Source: Acidobacteriota bacterium
GTDB lineage: Bacteria > Acidobacteriota > Vicinamibacteria > Vicinamibacterales > JAKQTR01
DNA: 64,000 bases
Reading direction: 5' to 3'
Assembly (NCBI GenBank): GCA_026393675.1
Contig: JAPKZQ010000014.1
Location: 1-64,000, forward strand
Numbering within the stretch: position 1 is the first letter of the stretch; the number at the start of each line of letters is the position of its first letter. The notes under the pieces were generated by a model. It worked only from the letters and a program-made list of their open reading frames with translations. It had not been told where the DNA came from and made no database searches. This document shows, in pieces, positions 33,940 through 42,952 of the stretch. The position numbers were made by a program, and so were the translations under genes.

Positions 33940-34878
33940 TGGTCTGCTTCCCCCGGCCCAAGGCTTCAGAACCGAGTAGAGCGCGCTCATGATTGGCGTG
34001 GGAACACCTGCCGCGCGGCTGCGGCGAACGACCGATCCGGCCAGCGCCTCGAGTTCGATGCGCTTCCCCATCTGTAAGTCAATCAGCAACGACGAACGCG
34101 TGGCCGCCGGTAGCGCGGTGACGTAGTTGGCGACGTACTCCATCAGGCTGGCGTGATCGCGAATGCCGACACCCTCGGCCCGCGCGACGCCCTCGACCTC
34201 GCATACCGCCGCCATGATCTGCTCGTAGATGAACGGATCGTCTCTGAGCGGACCGATGGGCAGACGCGCCGCGCCGGTAAACGCGGCAAACGGCGACAGG
34301 TAGATAAACTTCTCCCACATCGCGACGCGCGCATCGGCCACGGCTTCGGCCTGAATGTCGGCCGCAGTCATCACGGTGGCTATCCGCTTCACGCGCTCGG
34401 TCACGGTCGCGCGCTCACCGAACGCCTCACCAAACACGATGCGCCTGTGTACGCCGGTCTGTTCAATGAGCCCAGGCAGCGAAAGGGCCGTGGCAATGTA
34501 GGTCGGGCCGCCGAGGACGCGCTCCTCGCCGACCACGGTGGCCACCTCGTCTATGGAGTCCACCCCGTTCTGCAGCGAAAGGACCACGGTAGCCGGGCCG
34601 AGCAGGGGCTTGAGCCGCGGAAGCACCGTCTCGTTGTCGTACGTTTTGACGGCCAGCAGGACGACGTCGACCGGCCCGACCTTCGCCGGGTCGTCTTCGG
34701 CCTGCGCCCGCACCGTAAAGTCGCCCAGCGGACTCCAGACCATCAGGCCCCGCTCCCGGATGGCCCTGAGATGCGCACCTCGCGCAAGAAAGCTCACTTT
34801 TTGACCTGAAACAGCGAGTTTCGCCCCGTAATACCCGCCAACGGCTCCGGCCCCAACGACCGCAAAATGTATCGACAT
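33937..34878 (-). CDS. panE: 2-dehydropantoate 2-reductase
   Basis: A 313-residue ApbA/PanE enzyme that reduces ketopantoate to pantoate for coenzyme A synthesis. The N-terminal NADP-binding motif is VVGAGAVGGYYGAKLA; VLLAVKTYDNE, SLQNGVDSID, a lysine in MWEKFIYLSPFAAFTGAARLPIG and SLLIDLQMGKRIELEAL follow the family pattern. The converged stop lies in a palindrome shared with the amidohydrolase gene. Some ApbA-family members have other oxo-acid substrates, so the substrate is assigned by family. Confidence 0.9.
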   Translation of the reverse strand: MSIHFAVVGAGAVGGYYGAKLAVSGQKVSFLARGAHLRAIRERGLMVWSPLGDFTVRAQAEDDPAKVGPVDVVLLAVKTYDNETVLPRLKPLLGPATVVLSLQNGVDSIDEVATVVGEERVLGGPTYIATALSLPGLIEQTGVHRRIVFGEAFGERATVTERVKRIATVMTAADIQAEAVADARVAMWEKFIYLSPFAAFTGAARLPIGPLRDDPFIYEQIMAAVCEVEGVARAEGVGIRDHASLMEYVANYVTALPAATRSSLLIDLQMGKRIELEALAGSVVRRSRAAGVPTPIMSALYSVLKPWAGGSRP

Positions 34879-34910
34879 ATCGGCAACTTACCATACGTCC
34901 GATCACAGGT

Positions 34911-34979
34911 CGTCATTCCGGCGAACGCCGGAATCCAGTCAGCGTACCTCTCTGGATGCCGGCTTCCGCCGACATGACG
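34911..34979. repeat. CGTCATTCCGGCG palindromic repeat
   Basis: Arm CGTCATTCCGGCGAACGCC.. (34911-34938) and imperfect complementary arm CTGGATGCCGGC.. to ATGACG (34953-34979) flank a short spacer. Each arm contains a smaller palindrome, so it could form a cruciform. Repeats of this sequence type are widespread in bacterial intergenic DNA. Confidence 0.7.
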
Positions 34980-34991
34980 AAGAACCGGTCG

Positions 34992-35651
34992 TCAGTCGAG
35001 CGAGATGATGGGCCAGCCGCGCGCTTCGGCCTGCGCGCGGAGCTGCTCATCCGGATCCACGGCGACCGGGTTGGTCACCTTCTGCAGAAGCGGCAGGTCG
35101 TTAATGGAGTCGGTGTAGAACCAGCTCTCGCTGTAGTCAGACAATCTCTCGCCTCGGGAAGCGAGCCACTCCTCGAGCCTCATCACCTTGCCCTCGCGGA
35201 AGCACGGCGTTCCCCGCTCCCGTCCGGTGAAGCGCCCATCAACTTCCTCAAGTTCGGTCGCCAGCAGATTCTTTACGCCGAGCATCTCCGCGATCGGTCC
35301 CGTGATGAACCGGTTGGTCGCCGTGATGATCACCTCGACGTCTTCGCGGTAGCGTTCGATGAGCGCCCTGGCGCCAGGGCGGATCATCGGCAGCACCTTT
35401 GACGTCATGAACTGCGCGTGCCACGCGTCGAGCTGGCTGCGCGAGTGGTCCGCCAGCGGCTTCAACTGGAACGCGAGAAACTCGGAAAGGTTGAGCACGC
35501 CCGCCTTGTACCGCTCATAGAACTCGAGGTTGCGCGCCTCGTAGGTGGTGCGATCGAGCACGCCCACGTCGATGAGCATCTGGCCCCACTCATAGTCGCT
35601 GTCGCCGGCGAGCAGCGTGTCGTCGAGATCGAACAGCACGAGGCGTTTCAT
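34992..35651 (-). CDS. HAD-IB family hydrolase (phosphoserine phosphatase-like)
   Basis: A 219-residue haloacid dehalogenase-type phosphatase. Nucleophile motif I FDLDDTLLAGDS at the N-terminus, motif II VIITATNRF, a conserved lysine in REGKVMRLEEWL and motif III YTDSINDLPLL are all present. A helical cap (residues 20-90) follows motif I. HAD-IB members hydrolyse phosphoserine or other phosphomonoesters; the substrate is not clear. It lies downstream of repeat A copy 3. Confidence 0.88.
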   Translation of the reverse strand: MKRLVLFDLDDTLLAGDSDYEWGQMLIDVGVLDRTTYEARNLEFYERYKAGVLNLSEFLAFQLKPLADHSRSQLDAWHAQFMTSKVLPMIRPGARALIERYREDVEVIITATNRFITGPIAEMLGVKNLLATELEEVDGRFTGRERGTPCFREGKVMRLEEWLASRGERLSDYSESWFYTDSINDLPLLQKVTNPVAVDPDEQLRAQAEARGWPIISLD

Positions 35652-35731
35652 CCGGGCTTCCGTCTCCTGCCGGGACGCGGGACTTGAGGTTCCCGCCTTC
35701 GCCGGCCCCAGTGGCGAAATGCGGGAGGACG

Positions 35732-35932
35732 GTTTCCGGAACGGCCCCTCGAACCAAGCCGACAGCGAAGTCCTGAGCGAAGTCGAAGGGCGTCAGTCTG
35801 CAAAACGTGCCGTGAGGGCCAGGACAGGCTCGGGGCTAGGGGCCCCGATCGTAAGGTCGGCGACACGTCCCGGTAAGGCTCGTTTTGCCGGCTTGTGTGA
35901 GCGGGGCCGCGGAGGAAACCGCCGTCCCGCTC
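35732..35932 (+). repeat. Interspersed repeat family A, copy 3
   Basis: Near full-length match to 16799-16993, and in its first ~110 bp to the reverse strand of 130-292. Fills most of the 315-bp gap 35652-35966, where no gene is seen. The short GGTTCCCGCCTTCGCCGGCC upstream (35688-35707) also occurs at 17637-17656. Confidence 0.8.
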
Positions 35933-35966
35933 ACGCCGGCGCGATTCGTCGCGCCCTGTCTGAGGG

Positions 35967-37031
35967 TCAGCGTTTGACGACGCCGATGTTGGCGATGGTC
36001 TCGCCTTTCGTCATCGACGGCACGGCGCGGATGAAGAGCACCTCGCCTGCAACCGGCGCGCGTGCCTCGAGAATCACCTTGCCAACGTAGTCGGTCACGT
36101 AACCGATCTTCATCCCGGCTTCGACCGTCATGCCACGTTTCACGAGCGGGTAGAAGATGCCCGTCTGATCGCTGGTCACCGCCGCGATCTTCTCGACCCA
36201 CACAGGATTCTCGACGACGGCGGCCACCCCCGAGAGCATCTTCAGGTGCCGCATGACGTTGACCGAACCGTTGACGAGCGCGGCGATGTCGTCGGTGTCG
36301 GTCGTGCCGGCGTGCCCGGCCTCGGCAGTGATGGAGGGTTTGCCGCGCGTTGATGCGGTGTTCTCCAGGTAGCGCGAGGCTGCGGGGTCTTTCGGTCTGT
36401 CGGCGGAGATGATGATGTGATCGAGGCCAAAGGCGAGCACCATCTCCTTTGAGATGGCGTCCTGGCGCGCGTTGCCCGTGACAGTCCAGTAGGAATATGG
36501 CCGCAGGCTCTCGTCGATGTCGCCGCCGTGCAGATCGATCAGGTGGTCGCACTGCTCGACCACTTCCTTCGTCATCAGGAACGACGCTCGCTCGGTTTGC
36601 GTCCCGTCCATCTTCCCGGGATAGAACCGGTTCATGCTCTTGCCGTCAACCGGGTTGACATGCGCGACCTTCTGCTCGAACGACGCGACATTGACCAGTG
36701 GGACAAGGATGACGGTCCCGGTGATCTCGGCCGGATTGAGCGTCTGGATGAGGCGCTCGACGGCAATGATCGAGCTGTACTCGGTACCGTGGGCGCCGGC
36801 AACAATGGCGAGAACAGGGCCAGGCTTCGCGCCGTGCACGATGGCGACAGCAATGTTGGTGGCGGCATCGACGCCGGCCGGCACCACGATGGCGCCGGTT
36901 GCCTTCTGCCCGCGCGTGGCGGTGGCCGTGCCGACCTTCATGGTCGGGTGAGGATCCACGGCTGGAGCGGGTGCCTTCTGCCCCGGCGCCAGCGTGATCG
37001 TGAGTGCCAAGAGTGTGGTTGTCAGCATCAT
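35967..37031 (-). CDS. Succinylglutamate desuccinylase/aspartoacylase-family metallohydrolase
   Basis: A 354-residue AstE/AspA-type zinc hydrolase. After a hydrophobic N-terminal stretch (MMLTTTLLALTITLAPGQ, probably a signal peptide), zinc ligands appear in VAGAHGTEYSS (HxxE) and LIDLHGGDIDE, with the glutamate in SITAEAGHAG. The C-terminal ~90 residues (IFYPLVKRGMTVEAGMKIGYVTDYVGKVI.. ARAPVAGEVLF) form a lipoyl-like beta barrel usual in this family. Substrate is unknown; these enzymes deacylate N-acyl amino acids or trim peptides. Confidence 0.87.
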   Translation of the reverse strand: MMLTTTLLALTITLAPGQKAPAPAVDPHPTMKVGTATATRGQKATGAIVVPAGVDAATNIAVAIVHGAKPGPVLAIVAGAHGTEYSSIIAVERLIQTLNPAEITGTVILVPLVNVASFEQKVAHVNPVDGKSMNRFYPGKMDGTQTERASFLMTKEVVEQCDHLIDLHGGDIDESLRPYSYWTVTGNARQDAISKEMVLAFGLDHIIISADRPKDPAASRYLENTASTRGKPSITAEAGHAGTTDTDDIAALVNGSVNVMRHLKMLSGVAAVVENPVWVEKIAAVTSDQTGIFYPLVKRGMTVEAGMKIGYVTDYVGKVILEARAPVAGEVLFIRAVPSMTKGETIANIGVVKR

Positions 37032-37131
37032 GCGCCCCCTGATCCCGGAATTTTCTTGAGCCGTTGGCCGTGACCGGCATGAGCATACCAGTTCCAGCCT
37101 GGGCTGGAGCCCCGGAGGGGCTGCGCCCTTG

Positions 37132-37137
37132 TATACT
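37132..37137 (+). promoter_or_regulatory. -10 box of a probable leaderless phoB-like promoter
   Basis: TATACT ends 6 nt before the ATG at 37144, which puts the predicted transcription start on the start codon. No ribosome-binding site is visible. Confidence 0.5.
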
Positions 37138-37143
37138 CTTCGC

Positions 37144-37878
37144 ATGAGTCGCATCCTCATCGTCGAAGATGATGACGATATCGCCCAGCTCGTGCACCGG
37201 TATCTGACCAGGGCCGGCCATATCGCGGACGTGGTCCGGGCTGGAGACGAGGCCCTGTCGCGTGTGCGGGAACGCACTCCAGATCTCATCATCCTGGATC
37301 TGATGCTGCCGGGTCTCGACGGACTCGAGGTCTGCCGCGCGCTCCGCGCGTCGCCCGGCACCCGGGCCCTGCCCATCATTATGTTGACGGCTCGGTCGGA
37401 GGAATCGGATCGCGTCGTCGGCCTCGAACTGGGCGCTGATGATTACGTCACCAAGCCGTTCAGCCCCAACGAGCTTGTTGCGCGGGTTGGTGCGCTGCTC
37501 AGGCGCGCCCAGCGATGGGCCGAGTCGGGCGAGCCCACGCTCAGCTTCGGCTCGATCGTCCTTGACCGCGATCGCCATCGGGTCACCGACGAGAACCGCG
37601 ACGTACGGCTGACGGCCAAGGAATTCCTGCTGCTTGAGTACCTGCTGCAGCACCGGGGCCGCGTCCTCTCGCGCGACCTGCTCCTGACCGATGTCTGGGG
37701 GTACAGGTACACGGGCGGCACCCGCACCGTCGATGTTCACGTCCGACGCCTCCGCGAAAAGCTCCCGTTGCTTTCCGATGCCATCGAGACGGTCAAGCAG
37801 TTCGGTTATCGCCTGATCGAGCCAATCGGTCTTCACGACGAAGACGCCGTGCCCGGCACGGGGGGATCAGGGCGGTGA
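37144..37878 (+). CDS. phoB: PhoB-like OmpR-family response regulator
   Basis: A 244-residue regulator: receiver domain with VEDDDD, phosphoacceptor in LIILDLMLPGLDG, LTARSE and DDYVTKPF, followed by a winged-helix DNA-binding domain (RLTAKEFLLLEYLLQHRGRVLSRDLLL.., RTVDVHVRRLREKL.., VKQFGYRL). The symbol is given from context: it is coupled by GTGA to a PAS-containing kinase of the PhoR type and converges on pstSCAB-phoU. Direct-repeat sites near pstS and the porin genes are its likely targets. Confidence 0.88.
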   Translation: MSRILIVEDDDDIAQLVHRYLTRAGHIADVVRAGDEALSRVRERTPDLIILDLMLPGLDGLEVCRALRASPGTRALPIIMLTARSEESDRVVGLELGADDYVTKPFSPNELVARVGALLRRAQRWAESGEPTLSFGSIVLDRDRHRVTDENRDVRLTAKEFLLLEYLLQHRGRVLSRDLLLTDVWGYRYTGGTRTVDVHVRRLREKLPLLSDAIETVKQFGYRLIEPIGLHDEDAVPGTGGSGR

Positions 37879-39650
37879 CATTCAGGGGCCTGCGCGGACG
37901 CACGTTCCTGGCGGTGTTCGGGGTCGCCGCCATCGCACTCGTTGTTGCGACGGCCCTCATCCTGTCGTCGCTTCGCACGCAATTGCTTCGCGCCATCGAG
38001 CGCAGCCTTGTCGCCGAGGCCCGGATGGCCGCCACACTGCTCAGCGAGCATCAGACCGACGGGTCGGTCGCTGCGCTCGATGGCGAGGCTGATCGCGTCG
38101 GGGCGATGACCTCCGCACGGGTCACCTTCGTGGCGCCCGACGGCCGGGTGGTCGGCGATTCCGCCGAAGATCTCGCCGGCCTGGCCAAGCTGGACAACCA
38201 CAACGCACGTCCCGAGATCGTGACGGCGCGACATGTCGGGTTGGGAATCGAGCGGCGGCACAGCGCCACGCTCGGGATTGACCTCCTCTATGTGGCGGTC
38301 GCCGTCAGGCACCCGGTCGTGTCGATCGTGCGGCTTGCACTGCCATTGACCGATGTAGATGAACAGGTCAATGCGATTCGCCGCGGACTGCTGCTGGCGC
38401 TTGGCGTCGCGCTCGCCTGTGCCCTGGGACTGGCGTGGCTGTCGTCGTTGCTGGTCGCCCGCCGGGTCGACGCGATTGCGGTGGTGGCCCGTCGCTACGC
38501 CGGGGGCGATTTCTCTCATCCGTCGCGCGACTACGGCAGTGACGAACTCGGCACCGTGGCCCGCGTGCTGGATGCCACCGCCCGTGAACTGGGAGGCCGG
38601 ATTTCGGAACTGGCCCAGGACCACGCCCGCATGGAGACCATGCTGGCCGGCATGCTCGAAGGCGTCGTGGTCGTGAACGAGCAGGGCCACGTGCATCTGG
38701 TGAACAACGCCGCGAAGCGACTGCTGCGCATCGAGGGGCAGGTGACAGGTCAGCCCTATCTGGACGTTGTTCGGCTGCCCAGTCTCGGCGACCTCATCGC
38801 GAGCGGCCTCGAAGGCCGCACGCCGGATGGGCTCGAGTTTTCGCCTCCGCGTGACGTCAATCGCACGGTCGTCGCGCGCGTGGCTCCCATCGGGACGTCG
38901 GGTTCGAACGGCGCCGTGCTCGTCCTCCACGACATTACCGATCTGCGCCAGGCTGATCGGATTCGACGCGATTTCGTCGCCAACGTCTCTCACGAACTGC
39001 GCACGCCGCTCACGGCTATCCAGGGCTATGTTGAGGCGTTGCAGGACGAAGACGCGCCGGAACCAGACGAGGCCCGCCGCTTCCTGGAGATCATCGCGCG
39101 CCACGCCAGGAGAATGGAGCGGCTCGTGCACGACCTCCTGCGGCTGGCGCGGCTCGAGGCCGGTCAGGAGCCGGTTGAACGGGCGCCGGTCTGGATGACG
39201 TCGATATTCAACGAAGTCGTCACGGAGCTGGAGCCCGCCATCGCCGCCAAGCGGCAGCGGGTCATCACCCATGTCGATGCGGCGGCAGCCACGCTGCTGA
39301 CCGACACCGCCAAACTCCACGACGCTATTCGGAATCTCGTTGAGAACGCGGTGGCCTACGCGCCGTTCGACACGACGATCGAACTGACGGCGGCCCCCGA
39401 TTCCGGCGGGACACCGGAGGCGCCCCGCACGGTCGTCACGGTGGCCGACGATGGCCCCGGAATCCCGGAGGTCGATCTAGTCCGTATCTTCGAGAGGTTC
39501 TACCGCGTGGACAAGGCCCGCTCGCGCGAATCAGGCGGCACGGGCCTCGGCCTGTCCATCGTCAAGCACCTCGTGGAGGTGCTGGATGGGGATGTGCGCG
39601 CGGCGAATCGCCCGGATGGCGGCGCCATCTTTACGATTACCCTGCCATAA
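37875..39650 (+). CDS. phoR: PhoR-like sensor histidine kinase
   Basis: A 591-residue kinase: membrane segment (about 12-32), ~140-residue extracytoplasmic region, second membrane segment (GLLLALGVALACALGLAWLSS), HAMP, a PAS domain (METMLAGMLEGVVVVNEQGHVHLVN), the phosphoacceptor in FVANVSHELRTPLTAIQGY, and HATPase motifs (LVENAVAYAP, DDGPGIPEVD, RFYRVDKARSRESGGTGLGLSIVKH). Short PAS-type cytoplasmic sensing is standard for PhoR, which reads the state of the Pst transporter through PhoU. GTG start overlaps the phoB-like stop. Confidence 0.88.
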   Translation: MTFRGLRGRTFLAVFGVAAIALVVATALILSSLRTQLLRAIERSLVAEARMAATLLSEHQTDGSVAALDGEADRVGAMTSARVTFVAPDGRVVGDSAEDLAGLAKLDNHNARPEIVTARHVGLGIERRHSATLGIDLLYVAVAVRHPVVSIVRLALPLTDVDEQVNAIRRGLLLALGVALACALGLAWLSSLLVARRVDAIAVVARRYAGGDFSHPSRDYGSDELGTVARVLDATARELGGRISELAQDHARMETMLAGMLEGVVVVNEQGHVHLVNNAAKRLLRIEGQVTGQPYLDVVRLPSLGDLIASGLEGRTPDGLEFSPPRDVNRTVVARVAPIGTSGSNGAVLVLHDITDLRQADRIRRDFVANVSHELRTPLTAIQGYVEALQDEDAPEPDEARRFLEIIARHARRMERLVHDLLRLARLEAGQEPVERAPVWMTSIFNEVVTELEPAIAAKRQRVITHVDAAAATLLTDTAKLHDAIRNLVENAVAYAPFDTTIELTAAPDSGGTPEAPRTVVTVADDGPGIPEVDLVRIFERFYRVDKARSRESGGTGLGLSIVKHLVEVLDGDVRAANRPDGGAIFTITLP

Positions 39651-39687
39651 CGGGATCGAAGTGCTTCGCGCAACATCGACTACCGAC

Positions 39688-39707
39688 GGCGGGCCCCTGT
39701 GGCCGCC
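39688..39707. terminator. GC-rich hairpin between phoR and phoU
   Basis: GGCGGGCC..GGCCGCC inverted repeat in the 63-bp convergent gap. Its reverse complement (GGGCGGCCACAGGGG..) is nearly the same as the hairpin at 51888-51909, so this is a dispersed element that can serve as a bidirectional terminator. Confidence 0.5.
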
Positions 39708-39713
39708 CGGCCC

Positions 39714-40415
39714 TCAAGATTCCTGGCCGGCCGCTCCCGTCCCGGGTTCTCCGGCATCCCCCCGGCGGTGACGGACGTCCAGGGCCTCGACAAGGAAGAT
39801 CGCGTCTTCGGCCATGTTGGTCGCGTGGTCGGCAATCCGCTCGAGGCTGCGGCTCACAATCACCAGTTCCATGCCGCGCTCAATCGTGCCGGGATCCCAG
39901 GTCATGTGATCGAGCACGATGCGCAGCACGCGGCTCTTCATGGCATCCACCTCATCGTCCTGCCGCAGCACCTCGCGCGCGATGGCGGCGTCCCGGTCGA
40001 GAAACGCCGTGAGGCCGTCGCGGACCATGGCCAGTGCCCGCTGGGCCATCGTCCCAACCTGGATCATCTGCGGAAGCGCTGGTTTGTTTATCAGACGCAG
40101 CGCGGCCTCGGCGATGTTGACGGCTTGGTCCCCCAGTCGCTCGAGATCTCCGTTTGCCTTGATGGTGGCTACGACAAATCGCAGGTCGCCGGCCTCCGGG
40201 TTCTGGAGGGCCAGCAGGAGCAGCGCGCGCTCGTCGACCTGGATCTGCAGCTCGTCGATGTCACGATCGCGATCGATCACGAAACGCGCCGAGTCCGCAT
40301 CACGATCCACGAGCGATCGGACGGCCAATGCCAGCCGTTCCAGCACGAGATCGCCCATCCACGAGACCGTGCGGCGCAGTACGGCCAGATCTACGTCGCG
40401 TTGAAGGCGTAGCAT
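39714..40415 (-). CDS. phoU: Phosphate transport regulator PhoU
   Basis: A 233-residue all-helical protein with the two PhoU repeats, each carrying metal-binding E/DxxxD-type motifs: VVATIKANGDLERLGDQAVNIAE and ELVIVSRSLERIADHATNMAEDAIF. PhoU links the Pst transporter to PhoR and represses the Pho regulon when phosphate is sufficient. Last gene of the pst operon; its ATG overlaps the TAA of pstB by one base. Confidence 0.95.
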   Translation of the reverse strand: MLRLQRDVDLAVLRRTVSWMGDLVLERLALAVRSLVDRDADSARFVIDRDRDIDELQIQVDERALLLLALQNPEAGDLRFVVATIKANGDLERLGDQAVNIAEAALRLINKPALPQMIQVGTMAQRALAMVRDGLTAFLDRDAAIAREVLRQDDEVDAMKSRVLRIVLDHMTWDPGTIERGMELVIVSRSLERIADHATNMAEDAIFLVEALDVRHRRGDAGEPGTGAAGQES

Positions 40416-41332
40416 TAACCGAACCTCCCGGTGATGTAGTCTTCGGTGTGTTTTTCGCGCGGGTTGGTAAACAGGTCCGCGGTCCTGCTGTACTCGACGA
40501 GCCTGCCCAGCCAGAAAAATGCCGTAGAATCCGACACGCGAGCGGCCTGCTGCAGGTTGTGGGTCACGATCACGATCGTATAGTCCCGCTTCAGCTCGAA
40601 GATCAACTCCTCAATCTTGAGCGTCGCGATCGGATCGAGCGCCGAACAGGGTTCATCCATCAGAATGATCTCGGGCTCGATGGCAATCGCGCGGGCAATG
40701 CACAAGCGCTGCTGCTGACCGCCCGACAGTGAGAGGCCACTGGTATGCAACCGGTCCTTGACTTCGTCCCAGAGCGCTGCGCCCTGGAGTGAGCGCTCGC
40801 AGGCCTCGTCGAGCGTCGCTCTGTCTTTGATCCCTGCAATGCGCAGCCCATAGACGACGTTCTCGAATATGGACTTCGGCAACGGGTTGGACTTCTGAAA
40901 GACCATACCGACGCGCCGCCTGACCTCGATGACATCCGTCGTCGCCGCATTGATGTCCTGCCCGCGCACCAGGATGCGTCCCGTCACGTGGACGTTGTCG
41001 ATAAGGTCGTTCATCCGGTTGAAGCAACGCAGCAGCGTGGATTTGCCGCACCCGGATGGCCCGATCAAGGCGGTCGCCTGCTTCTCCGGCAGGTTCATGG
41101 TGACATCGAAGAGCGCCTGGTTGGTTCCGTACCAGAGGTTCGCGTGATCGACCACGATGGCCGGCGTGCCGGCCGCCTTCGCGCCCGGGTGCTGCCGGTT
41201 CGCCTCGGCTTGCACGACGGCCTCGGCGCCGACCGTGACGCGCATCCGGAAGCCGGGGCTTTCAGTTGGTGTCTGCACGTCAGTCATGCCGTGTCCTGAG
41301 TCCTCAGTGAATGAAGTCGTTGTCATGTTCAT
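40415..41332 (-). CDS. pstB: Phosphate ABC transporter ATP-binding protein
   Basis: A 305-residue ATPase that energises phosphate uptake. Walker [11 protein letters not shown]-loop [21 protein letters not shown], signature [18 protein letters not shown], Walker [15 protein letters not shown] and switch [13 protein letters not shown] are all present. The C-terminal [14 protein letters not shown] is typical of PstB. About 55 residues before LWYGTNQAL are extra and poorly ordered; a later ATG at 41287 ([12 protein letters not shown]) could be the true start. Confidence 0.95.
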   Translation of the reverse strand: MNMTTTSFTEDSGHGMTDVQTPTESPGFRMRVTVGAEAVVQAEANRQHPGAKAAGTPAIVVDHANLWYGTNQALFDVTMNLPEKQATALIGPSGCGKSTLLRCFNRMNDLIDNVHVTGRILVRGQDINAATTDVIEVRRRVGMVFQKSNPLPKSIFENVVYGLRIAGIKDRATLDEACERSLQGAALWDEVKDRLHTSGLSLSGGQQQRLCIARAIAIEPEIILMDEPCSALDPIATLKIEELIFELKRDYTIVIVTHNLQQAARVSDSTAFFWLGRLVEYSRTADLFTNPREKHTEDYITGRFG

Positions 41333-41344
41333 GAATCGAAGGAC

Positions 41345-42952
41345 TTAGAACGCCGACGTCTGGTACTTCCGCCGCAGCTTCGTTCGGACGATGATGGCTG
41401 TCAGGTTCAGCAGCACGACAATCACCAGGAGGAGCACGGCGGTGGCATAGACCATCGGTTTGGCCGCTTCGACGTTGGGACTCTGGAAACCGACGTCGTA
41501 GATGTGAAAGCCAAGGTGCATGAACTTGCGCTCGAGGTGCAGGAACGGGAACGTCCCATCGAGCGGCAGGTCTGGCGCCAGTTTGACGACGCCGGTGATC
41601 ATCAGCGGCGCAACCTCGCCCGCGCCGCGCGCCATGGCGAGGATGAGACCAGTGAGGATGCCTGGCGCCGCGGCAGGCAGAACCACACGCAGGATTGTCT
41701 GAAACTTCGTGGCGCCAGTCGCAAGTGATGCCTCGCGCATCGATCGCGGCACGGCTGCCAGCGCTTCCTCGGCTGCGACAATCACGACGGGCACGGTGAG
41801 CAGCCCGAGGGTAAGCGAGGCCCAGAGGATCCCGCCGGTGCCGAACGTCGGAGTCGGCAGGCGTTCGGCGTAGAACATCTGGTCGATCGTGCCACCGACG
41901 AAATAGATGAAGAACCCGAGACCGAATACGCCGAAGACGATTGAGGGCACACCGGCGAGATTGTTGACGGCGATGCGGACGATTCGGACGAGCAGTCCCT
42001 GCTTCGCGTATTCGCGCAGGTAGAGCGCGGCCACCACGCCAAACGGCACGGCGACGCCGCTCATCAGGAGCACCATCATCAGGGTGCCGAAGATGGCCGG
42101 GAAGATGCCACCCTCGGTGTTCGATTCGCGCGGGTCGCCGCTCAGGAACTCCCACAATCGGCTGGCGTACAGGCGGGCCCGATCGATCCTGGTCAACTGG
42201 TTGGCCCGGTAGGCGCGGAACACGTCGAGGGTGGCGAGGTCCTTCTCGCGGCCATCGGCGACCTTGACGGTGACGCGTGTGCGCGCAGCTTCCTCGGTCT
42301 GCTGCCCGAGACGCTGCTCGAGCAGCGTGTACTGACCTGTCAGCGCGGCGGTCTCGCGCTCGAGGCGCTCGCGGGCGGCTGGGTCCTTCTTGAGCGCCAG
42401 CCTGGCCTGCTCGATGCCGGCATCGACGGCGCCAATCTCGTCTCGCTCGAGGCGACGGATGGCGGCCCGGTCCCGTTCGGCCTTGTCGATGAGCGGTACC
42501 AGCGCGTCCCATCCGGGACCGGCCCCCTGCCCGATCGTGCGATCGCCATCGGTGACCTTGACGACTCGCCCAAGGAGCGGCCCGTATTCGCGCCGCTCGA
42601 GATAGACCGCATCGGCCGGCCACGCGCGCGCCTCGATCTCGGCCTCGTCCACCCACCGGTAATCGGCACCGAAGAGATCGCGATTCCCCAGCTTCAACTG
42701 GATCCTGAAGCGCGGCAACGGCTCTGGCGCTCCGGGCGTGGGGATGATCTCACGCCCCGACATCTCGCCAAGGAGCACGGTGCCGTTCTTGAGCGTGAGC
42801 TCGATCAGCCGGCCCGGCCAGAAGTAGCCGAGGCCGCTTGTCAGGATGAGCGCGATCATCCCGCTGATCATCAGCAGGCAGACGCCCAGGCCCGTGCCGG
42901 CCAGCCAGATGGCGGGGTCGCCGCGCCGGATGAGGTCGCGCAGGGCGCTCAT
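41345..42952 (-). CDS. pstA: Phosphate ABC transporter permease PstA, extended form
   Basis: A 535-residue PstA. The last ~280 residues are the canonical permease (IFGTLMMVLLMSGVAVPFGVVAALYLREYA, NNLAGVPSIVFGVFGLGFF, EEALAAVPRSMREASLATGATKFQTILRVVLPAAAPGILTG). Between the first membrane helix (about 17-40) and the permease lies a ~230-residue hydrophilic region with a long charged helix (RAAIRRLERDEIGAVDAGIEQARLALKK..), so it is nearly twice the usual length. Start overlaps the pstC stop (ATGA). Confidence 0.93.
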   Translation of the reverse strand: MSALRDLIRRGDPAIWLAGTGLGVCLLMISGMIALILTSGLGYFWPGRLIELTLKNGTVLLGEMSGREIIPTPGAPEPLPRFRIQLKLGNRDLFGADYRWVDEAEIEARAWPADAVYLERREYGPLLGRVVKVTDGDRTIGQGAGPGWDALVPLIDKAERDRAAIRRLERDEIGAVDAGIEQARLALKKDPAARERLERETAALTGQYTLLEQRLGQQTEEAARTRVTVKVADGREKDLATLDVFRAYRANQLTRIDRARLYASRLWEFLSGDPRESNTEGGIFPAIFGTLMMVLLMSGVAVPFGVVAALYLREYAKQGLLVRIVRIAVNNLAGVPSIVFGVFGLGFFIYFVGGTIDQMFYAERLPTPTFGTGGILWASLTLGLLTVPVVIVAAEEALAAVPRSMREASLATGATKFQTILRVVLPAAAPGILTGLILAMARGAGEVAPLMITGVVKLAPDLPLDGTFPFLHLERKFMHLGFHIYDVGFQSPNVEAAKPMVYATAVLLLVIVVLLNLTAIIVRTKLRRKYQTSAF

